A stretch of 64,000 nucleotides of DNA from Protopterus annectens (taxonomy: Eukaryota > Chordata > Ceratodontiformes > Protopteridae): NCBI RefSeq assembly GCF_019279795.1, contig NC_056750.1, positions 825,238,812 through 825,302,811 on the forward strand, in the 5' to 3' direction. The translations under genes were made by a program, and so were the position numbers. Below the pieces are notes generated by a model. That model saw only the letters and a program-made list of their open reading frames with translations. It made no database searches and had not been told where the DNA came from. This document shows, one piece after another, positions 33,443-44,200 of the stretch (position 1 is its first letter; each line of letters begins with the position of its first letter).

Positions 33443-34434
33443 ATGATGCTGATACAGGAAGGAAGCTCAAGAAATAAGGAGAGATTGGGAATTTGGATGC
33501 AGACTCTCAAGGAGAACAACCAAAATCATACAGAGTATTTTATTCATAAAATAGCAGGGAGTGTTCTAAGAACTAAGCCAGCACAAGAATGGAGAAAAGA
33601 AATTCTGCCGATAGGGATGACTGTGGTTAGGGATACAGATAGTGAGAGGGGGCTGGAATTTAGATACAGATAGGTGAGAGGGGGCTGGAATTTATTGGAG
33701 AAAACTAACAATGGAACCAAGGTATGGGGAGCAAATAACTAGAAATGGAAAGTAATAGAATGGGAAGAGGCCAAGAATTTATATGGACTGCAGATTAGGG
33801 AATGCCTTCCTTAACAAGGATTGATATCAGAGTATAGGTAAAGAGAAAGAATTAGGGGGCTCCTAAATGAAAGACCAGCACTGGTAGAGTTTTTAATAGA
33901 ATCTAGAACAGAAGCTGCCATTAAAAAGGAATAATTAGTAAAGCATATAAAATATTGCATGATAATTATAATAATCCATCAGAAGAGCTTAGAAGGGATT
34001 GGGAAAAGAGCCTGGATAAGCAATTCAGAAAAAGACAATGGGAGAATATGTGTATATCTCTCAAATATGCAACAAAGTCTAGAAGATTTAGGATCTTTGC
34101 CTGGAAGTGTTTACATATGTATTTTTATACCCCAAGTAGACTCCAAAGATTTTTTCCTCAGGCGGATAGCAAATGTTGGAGGTGTGATGGGCAAGAAAGA
34201 GGTAGCTGGGAACATGTGTTCTGGGAGTGTAATGAGCTGGCAGACTTTAGAGATTCCCTGCAGACCGCTCTGTCAGAGATGCTGGGTGAACAGATTGAAC
34301 TGACTGGGGAGATGATTTTTTTGAGTTATGCTACAGAATCAGAATTGCCTAGACATAGTAAAGCCTTGCTGAGTCTAATTATGGTGGCTGCCAAAAAGGC
34401 AATTGCTAGAAAATGGAAATCAAAGTCTAGATGA
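33443..34434 (+). pseudogene. Tx1/L1-like ORF2 C-terminal domain (zinc-knuckle type)
   Basis: Frame 33955-34434 reads FRIFAWKCLHMYFYTPSRLQ, then the cysteine-histidine block CWRCDGQERGSWEHVFWECN, typical of the zinc-binding region after RT in L1/Tx1 ORF2 proteins. It ends LSLIMVAAKKAIARKWK, the usual C-terminal helix. The stretch 33443-33673 is an upstream fragment of the same domain after several breaks. Confidence 0.8.
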
Positions 34435-34784
34435 ACTTTAGTAGAAGTAGTGAATATAGTAATAGAGATAAAACAATTGGAATTGGTATCTTTAGAAAAG
34501 GGAAGGAGCAAACTACATAGGAAAAATGGGAATTGTGGGAACAATATATGCAGAGCAGGAATGAGGTTTAAGAGGCAGGATTTGAATGAGCCATATAATG
34601 CTTAACTGACAATGATTGGATGGTTTGTAAGTGATGTATAATGTTTGCAACTACAGCTATTTCAGTGGTGTCTGTGATGTAAACTATTTGCAACTAAAGT
34701 GGTATCATTTTGTATGTTTTTCATTTATGTAAATGTAAGATTGCCTTTGTCATATGTGAAAATGCAATAAAGATGTTTGGGGGA

Positions 34785-35190
34785 AAAGCTATCAGAAAAT
34801 CTGATCAGTTGTTTGTTTCCTTTCATCCTAGGTCTTTAGGATTGGCTGTTTCCAAGCAAACTATTCTACTAGGATTTCAAAGGTTATTTCTTTTTGTTAC
34901 AATTTGTAACAATTTTCATGGTGACAGCCTTCCTCCTTCTGTAAAGGCTCATTCTACTAGAGCTGTGGCTTCTTCTGGTGCTTTTTTCAAGGTTCAGACA
35001 CTAATTCCTTTCTTGAAGTAGCTACCTGGACTTCTGTGCATACCTTTACCAAACATTACAAGTTGGATGGAATTTCCATATCTAGAGCCGGTTTTGCTTA
35101 TGCCGTTCTTCATGGCTTCTTAGAAGGCTCTACTGCTGATTCCTCCTCCAAAGTTTCTTCTTGAGCTTTGGCACTTTCCCGTATGTTAAA
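34785..35190 (+). mobile_element. DIRS tyrosine recombinase, C-terminal part
   Basis: Resumes the recombinase interrupted at 27385. It reads KAIRKSDQLFVSFHPRSLGL and AVSKQTI, then a frameshifted patch, then PPSVKAHSTRAVASSGAFF (the HxxR catalytic pair) and, in another frame near 35035, VHTFTKHYKLDGI with the likely nucleophile tyrosine. The first catalytic arginine region is in the left part. The 18-bp duplication at 34785-34802 marks the LINE junction. The protein is broken by the insertion and frameshifts. Confidence 0.85.
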
Positions 35191-35194
35191 GAAT

Positions 35195-35560
35195 ACTGCA
35201 GCGGTTAATGTAAGGACATAGTATAGCTGTGTAAAATCTTACCATAACGACAGATGTCCTTGCCTTCACTGCTGCAGTATCCACTCCCTCCCTCCATCCC
35301 CCTAGTCTTTTTTCCTTCCTGGATGTGCAAGTTCTCTTTGGTTTTCCTTGGACTGTTGTTCTTACTGATGCAATCAGTTCTGAGGATAATATGCCTGAAT
35401 GTCACCTTTATTCCCTACGCTATGTGAGGAGTGTGTAGGTGACATTCAGCGTACCTTAAAGCAACAGTAGACTTTGGTAGACTGGCCAGAAATCCCAACA
35501 GTAATGAATACTGCAGCGGTGAAGGCAAGAACATCTACTGTTATTGTAAGATTTTACACA
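35195..35560 (-). repeat. DIRS internal complementary region and right inverted repeat
   Basis: Bases 35395-35525 are the reverse complement of the left repeat (aggtgacattcagcgtacct, agtagactttggtagactgg, agtaatgaatactgcagcgg). Bases 35195-35275 repeat parts of the same end sequence (aatactgcagcggttaatgt, gtgtaaaatcttacc), as expected for the internal complementary region of DIRS elements, which templates the circle junction. Confidence 0.65.
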
Positions 35561-35754
35561 ACTGTACTTTCTCCCCTCTAGACTTTACACTTTGACTGAG
35601 GCTAAACATACTGTCTGCAGATCAGAGTTCCAAGATTTGAGATCATCCTGCTGAGAACCAGGAAACTATCTGCACTCATTTAGTGTTTCTTTAACCATAA
35701 GTAATGACCAGCTATTTTAAAATAATTAATTAATTAAAACATTTCTCAGCTTAT

Positions 35755-36620
35755 TATACAAAAATCAGGGACAAAAACAAATAATGGAAGTGAGAAAGTA
35801 CCAAAATCAGGGCCACATATTAAAAAAGAGTACATATGCTCACAACATAAAAGAAAGTAAAAGTTTTAAAATATAAAAACGGGTCTATATTATATGATCA
35901 AAGCTTTAGGTAGCCAAATACCTAAAGCTCGATCACTAAACGTCGAAGACCCAAAACCACAAACATCAGTTTCCACACAGGGAAACAATTTGTTGGGCCG
36001 TTACACGGATTTTGCCCTTTCCGCAATGTGGAGTGATCTCGGAGTGGGGGTGGGGGGTGAAGTCCCCCACTTGATTTCTGTTTAATGTTTTTTTTTTCTA
36101 AGGTGGGACAACTGCATTGTTTCCCTGTGTGGAAACTGCCATTCATGGTTTTGGGTCTTCAACGTTTAGTGATCGATGTTTAGTTATTCGAATAACTAAA
36201 TGTTCGATCATGTGATATAGACCCTAAAACAAATTGTACTTTTTCCTGCCCAATTTGACTATTCTATTCACCACCATATCTCTCAACCACTTAGTGCAAG
36301 AAGTCTTTAAAAAGGAAAAATAATTTAAAACAAAGGACCAGAAATCAGAGACAAATTTTAAATATTGTGTTTATAAACTTAGTAAGTTGTTAGAATAGCA
36401 GGTTTAGATTAGCATGCATTTCTGAAGAATACTAAGTCTCAAATATTTATCATTATTCAAGTTTTAAACTCAAATGTCTATCATTATTTAATGAATTCAA
36501 TTCAATTTTCAGTAATTTACCGGAAAACCACAAATATTGTGAATAACAGACCAAAAAAAATGAGGTAAAATCTGGGCATTCTGCAAAATTCTAGCCTGCT
36601 GAGAAGTATAGGCCAGTCTC
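35755..36620. repeat. unclassified dispersed repeat, interrupted by a small transposon
   Basis: The part at about 36335-36600 (gacaaattttaaatatt, agtaagtt, catgcatttctg, ctgcaaaatt) matches a second copy at about 63010-63260 in the same order. The left part carries ccaaaatcagggac-type words. The terminal-inverted-repeat element at 35881-36224 splits it. Non-coding. Confidence 0.5.
35881..36224. mobile_element. 344-bp terminal-inverted-repeat element (MITE-like)
   Basis: Begins gggtctatattatatgatca and ends tgttcgatcatgtgatatagaccc in inverse. Further inside, atcactaaacgtcgaagacc and gtttccacacagggaaaca on the left pair with gtttccctgtgtggaaac and ggtcttcaacgtttagtgat on the right, so the inverted arms are over 100 bases long. 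Subterminal hairpins are present (agctttaggta/tacctaaagct on the left; gtttagttatt/aataactaaa on the right). The middle is a G/C-rich and T-rich spacer. Flanks show an imperfect taaaac on both sides. No transposase frame. Its termini match those of the element at 55717. Confidence 0.8.
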
Positions 36621-36713
36621 CAAAGCAAACAAACAAACAAAAAAACAAATGCAGGCAGGGACGACACTTGAATGACTCTTAAAAGCACAATAAAAGTTGC
36701 TATTAAGTCATAT

Positions 36714-37795
36714 TTTATTTATTTATTTATTTTTACATTTGTTAACCAGGTTAGTCTGACTGGGCCCAGAGAGCCTTTTTTCAGCAGAGACACGAGGAGA
36801 AACATTCCAGGAAAGTAATTAAAAAATAAGAAAAACTAACAATTCAAGTTATAAGATACATAACAGTGCAAAAACAGAGAGAAATATACAATATTAATAT
36901 ATACAAGGCAAAAGTACAGTATTTTGAGAATGCAGTAATAATATATTTGAGAAATTTAGTTAGCATTAAGTTATTTACAAGGATTATAGCAATGCCTAAA
37001 AAAAAAAATTCAGAGTAACATTATGGCATAGTACAACAAAGATGCATTTAATAGCATAGGTGCTAACTGCAGAGAGAATAATATATGTCGACAGTTTAGG
37101 TAGATACCAGACAGATATGCTAATTGAGAGAAGACGAAAAATTCATTAAGTAATTTCCTGACAAGTACAGATCCATGCATATTGGAAATTAATTTTAGTT
37201 GGTTTTCGAATTCGCCACTTTTGGTAGTGGAGCGAAGGGGCAATGGAAGTTTATTCTATCAGTATGCAATTGAATGATTGCAAAGTATTTTTGTTGTGTG
37301 CTTCTGAGGTCATGATTGGGCATGTAGCATATAATTATGGATATAAAGTCAGGGCAGGAGTTGGGGCTATTTAGGATGCTGTGTGTGATTTGTAGTTGTG
37401 ATATTTGAAGCATGTGGGGGAGCTCAGTAGTGGGCCCAGGATAGAACCCTGGGAACCCCAGTCTTAATAAGATGGAAAGGGGAGGAGGATGTTTGCCATC
37501 TGATGGACTGATATCTGTTTGAGAGGTAGCTGTTAAACCAGGAGGTAGCAGAGGTAGAGAGTTGTAGATTGGAAAGTTTGTTTAGGATGATGGGATGGGA
37601 AATGATATCAAATTCTTTGGATAGGTCAAGGAGTAGAGCTGATATGAGTTTATTAATATCTCTGGCTTGGGCAATGCTGTGTGTGAAAGATAGGAGGGCA
37701 GTGGTAGTACTGTGTGAGGGTCAGAAACCGTGCGGTGTGGGTGTAGTTAGGTTTGCCTGTAAGAGGCGGTTTAGTATTTTTCTGTGTATACTCTT
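36714..37795 (-). mobile_element. LINE fragment on the minus strand (CR1/L2-type), cut by the gap
   Basis: On the minus strand, near 37620-37580 it reads LLDLSKEFDIISHPI, matching the LDLSKAFDTIxHxIL reverse transcriptase block. Near 37465-37425 it reads SQGSILGPLL, the next RT block (QGSILGPLLF). The catalytic ADD block is not seen, so there is a deletion. Near 37245-37200 NKLPLPLRSTTKSGEFENQL resembles the C-terminal block of these ORFs. The 3' untranslated part ends in CTGGTTAACAAATG and an (AAAT)n tail at about 36716-36735. The 5' end lies in or beyond the N gap. Confidence 0.65.
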
Positions 37796-38295
37796 NNNNN
37801 NNNNNNNNNNNNNNNNNNNNNNNNNNNNNNNNNNNNNNNNNNNNNNNNNNNNNNNNNNNNNNNNNNNNNNNNNNNNNNNNNNNNNNNNNNNNNNNNNNNN
37901 NNNNNNNNNNNNNNNNNNNNNNNNNNNNNNNNNNNNNNNNNNNNNNNNNNNNNNNNNNNNNNNNNNNNNNNNNNNNNNNNNNNNNNNNNNNNNNNNNNNN
38001 NNNNNNNNNNNNNNNNNNNNNNNNNNNNNNNNNNNNNNNNNNNNNNNNNNNNNNNNNNNNNNNNNNNNNNNNNNNNNNNNNNNNNNNNNNNNNNNNNNNN
38101 NNNNNNNNNNNNNNNNNNNNNNNNNNNNNNNNNNNNNNNNNNNNNNNNNNNNNNNNNNNNNNNNNNNNNNNNNNNNNNNNNNNNNNNNNNNNNNNNNNNN
38201 NNNNNNNNNNNNNNNNNNNNNNNNNNNNNNNNNNNNNNNNNNNNNNNNNNNNNNNNNNNNNNNNNNNNNNNNNNNNNNNNNNNNNNNNNNNNNNN
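37796..38295. other. assembly gap (500 N)
   Basis: Exactly 500 N, so probably a fixed-size placeholder. Frames translated through it are meaningless. It joins a LINE to the first, incomplete unit of the 1.05 kb array. Confidence 0.99.
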
Positions 38296-41200
38296 TTTCC
38301 TGTGTTATGCCTTACTGCAGCTGTGTAATTCCACCAGGTTTGCAGTTATGGGTGCCATCTTGGTCGTACGTTTATCCATCCATGGGAATTGCCTACTGGA
38401 CACTGGTACACGGCTGTACCCATTTCACGGCTGCATTTAGCATTCTCCGGTAGATGATTTGCATTATTGGTGGGGGGTAAGGCATGTGCTATACCCACAT
38501 CCCCTCCCACGGGGCGGGACAATGGATTATCTGCCAAACAACACCGAGCCCCATTTCTGCATACCCACGATCCCATGGCTGCAGCCCTCGACGGTACCCA
38601 TTACACACTATTCATGTGTGCGGGACTGGGATGTGGACGCACTTCTATGGACTCGGCCATATGGGTATTTCTGCTCATATGTCCTGCATTTCATGGACAC
38701 CTGTCATCAACCTTAAACACGCTGGTGGTACATATGTCTAACTGTGCCGTAGTCATGGCTGTTACGCCTTCAGCGTCGCTCCCTCCATCACGTTTATATT
38801 GCATAGGGTAACCTAATAACCTTGAACACGCTGGAGGTGCATATGTCTGGCTGTACTGTAGTCACGGCTGTCAGTTCTTCTGGGTCTCTCGATCACAGCT
38901 GGTTGACATTGCGTACGGATGAATCTTTGGGGTCCTACTATGAACACCAATGTGCATATGTAAAGTGTAGAACTTGTTGGACTGTGTCCATCTGGCCAGT
39001 GGGTTTGACTGCTGCTGTATGTTCCCCAATCGCGGATGTCTGCTTGCTACCCATATTATGTAGTGCTACATTAACCAGGTTATTCCAAACTGAACCCAGC
39101 TGGTGTAAATCCAATGATGCAGGCTAGGAAATGCTTTAACTAATCCTCAGATGTCCCATTAGGGAATTTCCACCACTGTATTGTCAAAATAACACAACCA
39201 AAACATGTAGATCCTATTAATTCATTGAAGGATGTTCTTTATAAGCATGAACGCCATAGTTCAGAGATCCTATGACCTTCCTAGTTGACGTTGCTGGTGT
39301 GCCATTAGTATGTGTTCCGCAGGTCGCACATTTGTTCCGCAGTATGGTAGCGAGTGATCCCCATGTTCTTGCTGGCAGATTGAGTGCTGTGTACGCCGGT
39401 ATACGCACGGCGGTCTGACTTTGTATGGGGAGTGTGTACTGTAGTCTCTATCTGCATTTCCTGTGTTATGCCTTACTGCAGCTGTGTAATTCCACCAGGT
39501 TTGCAGTTATGGGTGCCATCTTGGTCGTACGTTTATCCATCCATGGGAATTGCCTACTGGACACTGGTACACGGCTGTACCCATTTCACGGCTGCATTTA
39601 GCATTCTCCGGTAGATGATTTGCATTATTGGTGGGGGGTAAGGCATGTGCTATACCCACATCCCTCCCACGGGGCGGGACAATGGATTATCTGCCAAACA
39701 ACACCGAGCCCCATTTCTGCATACCCACGATCCCATGGCTGCAGCCCTCGACGGTACCCATTACACACTATTCATGTGTGCGGGACTGGGATGTGGACGC
39801 ACTTCTATGGACTCGGCCATATGGGTATTTCTGCTCATATGTCCTGCATTTCATGGACACCTGTCATCAACCTTAAACACGCTGGTGGTACATATGTCTA
39901 ACTGTGCCGTAGTCATGGCTGTTACGCCTTCAGCGTCGCTCCCTCCATCACGTTTATATTGCATAGGGTTAAATTTTTGGGTCCTACAATGGACACCGAT
40001 GTGCATATGTAAAGTGTAGAACCTGTTGGTCTGTGTCCATCTGGCCAGTGGGTTTGACTGCTGCTTTATGTTCCCCGATCGCGGATGTCTGTTTGACTAC
40101 ACATATTATGTAGTGCTACGGCATCCAGGTTTTTCTAACCTGAAACCAAATAGTGTACATCCAAGGATGCAAGTTAGCAACTGCTTTACATAATCCTCTG
40201 AAGTCACAGTAGGAAATATCTGCCACTGTATTGTCAGAATAACACCACCATAACATGTAGATCCTATTAATTCATTGAAGGATGTTCTTTGTATGTGGGT
40301 ACGCCATAGCTTAACCATCCTATAACCTTCCTAGTTGACGTTGTTGGTGTGCCATTAGTATGTGTTCCGCAGGTCGCCCATTTGTTCCGCAGTATGGAAG
40401 CGAGTGATCCCCATTTTCTTGCTGGCAGATTGAGTGCTGTGTATGCCGGTATTTGCACGCCAGTCTGACTTTGTATGGGGGGTGTGTACTGTGGTCCCTA
40501 TCTGTATTTCCTGTGTTATGCCTTACTGCAGCTGTGGAATTACACCGGGTTTGCAGTTATGGGTGCCATCTTGGTCGTACGTTTGTCCGTCCATGGGAAT
40601 TGCCTACTGGACACTGGTATAGGGCTGTACACATTTCACAGCTGCATTTAGCATTCTCCGGTGGATGATTTGCATTATTAGTGGGGAGTAACGCATGTGC
40701 TATACCCACATCCCTCCCACGGGGCGGGACAACGGATTATCTGCCAATCAACACCGAGCCCCATTTCTGCATACCCACCATCCCATGGCTGTAACCCTCG
40801 ATGGTACCCATTGCACATCCTTCATGTGTGCGGGAATGGGATGTGGACGCACGTCTATGGACTCGGCAATCTGGGGATTTCTATTCATATGTCCTGCATT
40901 TCATGGACACTTGTCATCAACCTTGAACACGCTGGTGGTGCATATATGTAGCTGTGCCGTAGTCACGGCTGTCAGTTCTTCTGGGTCTTTCGATCGCAGC
41001 CAGTTGACATTGCATACGGATAATTTTTGGGGTCCTACAATGGACACCAATGTGCATATGTAAAGTGTAGAGCTTGTTGGACTGTGTCCATCTGGCCAGT
41101 GGGTTTGACTGCTGCTGTATGTTCCCCAATCACGGATGTCGGTTTGACTACCCATATTATGTAGTGCTACGTAAACCGGGGATTTTCTACACTGAACCCA

Positions 41201-44200
41201 ACTGGGGTGAATCCAATGATGCAGGCTAACAATTGCTTTAACTAATCCACAGATGTCCCATTAGGACATTCCCGCCTCTGTATTGTCAAAGTAACACAAC
41301 CAAAACATGTAGATCCTATTAATTCATTGAAGGTTGTTCTTCATAAGTGGGAACGCCATAGTTTAAACATCCTATGACCTTCCTAGTGGACGTTGTTGGT
41401 GTGCCATTAGTATGTGTTCCGCAGGTCGGCCATTTGTTCCGCGGTATGGAAGCGAGTGATCCCCATTTTCCTGCTGGCAGATTGAGTGCTGTGTATGCCG
41501 GTATTCGCACGGTGCTCTGACCTTGTATGTGGAGTCTCTACTGTAGTCCCTATCTGTATTCCCTGTGTTATGCCTTACTGCAGCTGTGTAATTCCACCGG
41601 GTTTGCAGTTCTGGGTGCCATCTTGGTCGTATGTTTGTCCATCCATGGGAATTGCCTACTGGACACTGGTATAGGGTTGTACACATTTCACAGCTGCATT
41701 TAGCATTCTCCGGTGGATGATTTGCATTATTAGTGCGGAGTAACGCATGTGCTATACCCACATCCCTCCCACGGGGCGGGACAACGGATCATCTGCCAAT
41801 CAACACCGAGCCCCATTTATGCATACCCACGATCCCATGGCTGCAACCCTCGATGGTACCCATTGCACATCCTTCATGTGTGCGGGAATGGGATGTGGAC
41901 GCACTTCTATGGACTCGACAATCTGGGGATTTCTGTTCATATGGCCTGCATTTCATGGACACTTGTCATCAACCTTGAACACGCTGGTGGTGCATATATC
42001 TAGCTGTGCCATAGTCACGGCTGTCACCCCTTCTGGGTCTCTCGATCACAGCCGGTTGACATTACGTAGGGATAAATTTTTGGGGTCCTACAATGGACAA
42101 CAATGTGCATATGTAAAGTGTAGAACATGTTGGACTGTGTCCATCTGGCCAGTGGTTTTGACTGCTGCTGTATGTTCCCCAATCGCGGATGTCTGTTTGA
42201 CTGCCCATATTATGTAGTGCTACGAAACCCATGTCTTTCTACAATTAACCCAAATGGTGTTAATCTAATGCTGCAGGTTAGCAACTGCTTTAACTAATCC
42301 TCAGAAGTCCCATTATGAAATATCCGCCACTGTATTGTCAATATAACACAGCCGGAACATGTAGAACCTATTAATTCATTGAAGGATGTTCTTTATAAGT
42401 GGGAACGCCATAGTTTAAACATCCTATGACCTTCCTAGTTGACGTTGTTGGTGTGCCATTAGTATGTGTTCCACAGGTCTCCCATTTGTTCTGCAGTATG
42501 GCAGCGAGTAATACCCATGTTGTTGCTGGCAGATTGAGTGCTGTGTACGCCGGTATTCGCACGGCGGTCCGACTTTGTATGGGGAGTGTCTACTGTCATT
42601 CCCATCTGTATTTCCTGTGTTATGCCTTACTGCAGCTGTGTAATTCCACCGGGTTTGCAGTTATGGGTGCCATCTTGGTTGTACGTTTGTCCGTCCATGG
42701 GAATTGCCTACTGGACACTGGTGTAGGGCTGTACACATTTCACAGCTGCATTTAGCATTCTCCAGTGGATGATTTGCATTAGTGGTGGGGGGTAAGGCAT
42801 GTGCTATACCCACATCCCTCCCACGGGGCGGGACAATGGCTTATCTGCCAAACAACACGGAGCCCCATTTCTGCATACCCAGGATCCCATGGCTGCAACC
42901 CTCGACGGTACCCATTACACATCCTTCATGTGTGCGGGACTGGGATGTGGACGCACTTCTATGGTCTCGACAATCTGGGAATGTCTGTTCATATGTCCTG
43001 CATTTCATGGACACTTGTCATCAACCTTAAACACGCTGGTGGTGCATATGTCTAGCTGTGCCGTAGTCATGGCTATTCACTCCTTTCAGGTCTCTCGATC
43101 GCAGCTGGTAGATGTGGCATACGGATCAATTTTTGGGGTCCTACAATGGACACCGATGTGCATATGTAAAGTGTAGAACTTGTTGGACTGTGTCCATCTG
43201 GCCAGTGGGTTTAACTGCTGCTGTATGTTACCCAATCGGATGACTGTTTGACTACACATATTATGTAGTGCTACGACAACCAGTTTATTCTGAACTGAAC
43301 CCAAATGGTGTAAATCCGATGGTGCAGGTTAGCAACTGGTTTAAATGAACCTCGGAAGTCCCAATGTGAGATATCCGCCACTGTATTGTCAAAACTAACA
43401 CCACCAAAACATGTAGACCCTACTAATTCATTAAAGGATGTTCTTTATAAGTGGGAACGCCATAGTTTAACCATCCTATGACCTTCCTAGTTGACGTTGT
43501 TGGTGTGCCATTAATATGTGTTCCACAGGTCGCCCATATGTTCCGCGGTATGGAAGCGACTGATCCCCATATTCTTGCTAGCAGATTGCTTGCTGTGCGG
43601 GGATTCGCACGGCGGTCTGGATTTCTATGGGGAGTGTCTACTGTAGTTCCCATCGGTATTTCCTGTGTTATGCCTTACTGCAGCTGTGTAATTCCACCGG
43701 GCTTGCAGGTATGGGTGCCATCTTGGTCGTAGGCTTGTCCATCCATGGGAATTGCCTACTGGACACTGGTATGGGCTGTACACATTTCACACCTGCATTT
43801 AGCATTATCCAGTGGATGCTTTGCATTATTAGTGGGGAGTAGGTCATGTGCTACACCCACATCCCTCCCACGGGGCAGGACAACGGATTATCTGCCAAAC
43901 AACACCGAGCCCCATTTCTGCATACCCAGGTTCCCATGGCTGCAACCCTCGACAGTACCCATTACACATCCTTCATGTGTGCGGGACTGGGATGTGGACG
44001 CACATCTATGGACACGTCGATCTGGGGATTTCTGTTCATATGTCCTGCATTTCATGGACACTTGTCATCAACCTTAAACACGCTGGTGGTGCATATGTCT
44101 CGCTGTGCCGTACTCACAGCTATCGCATCATCTGGTGGACAGTAATGGCTGGATGGAATTCTGTTAAGATAAATTTTTGGGTCCTACAATGGACACCAAT

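Larger units (their letters stand above)
27386..34784 (+). mobile_element. Tx1/L1-like LINE inserted in the DIRS element
   Basis: About 7.4 kb non-LTR retrotransposon bounded by an 18-bp target-site duplication and ending in caataaagatgtttggggga, a typical 3' end with a polyadenylation-like word. Order: ORF1 (27481-28950, decayed), a non-coding stretch with diverged internal repeats, endonuclease start (30540), a perfect 711-bp tandem duplication, reverse transcriptase (32013-33001), and a C-terminal cysteine-histidine domain (33955-34434). L1-type EN+RT architecture with this C-terminal zinc knuckle suits the Tx1/L1 group. Many stops and frameshifts mean it is dead. A 345-bp PLE remnant sits in ORF1. 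Confidence 0.85.

Noticed and set aside
37569..38453. Frames of up to 294 codons
   Set aside because: They run through the 500-N gap as unknown residues and join unrelated sequences.
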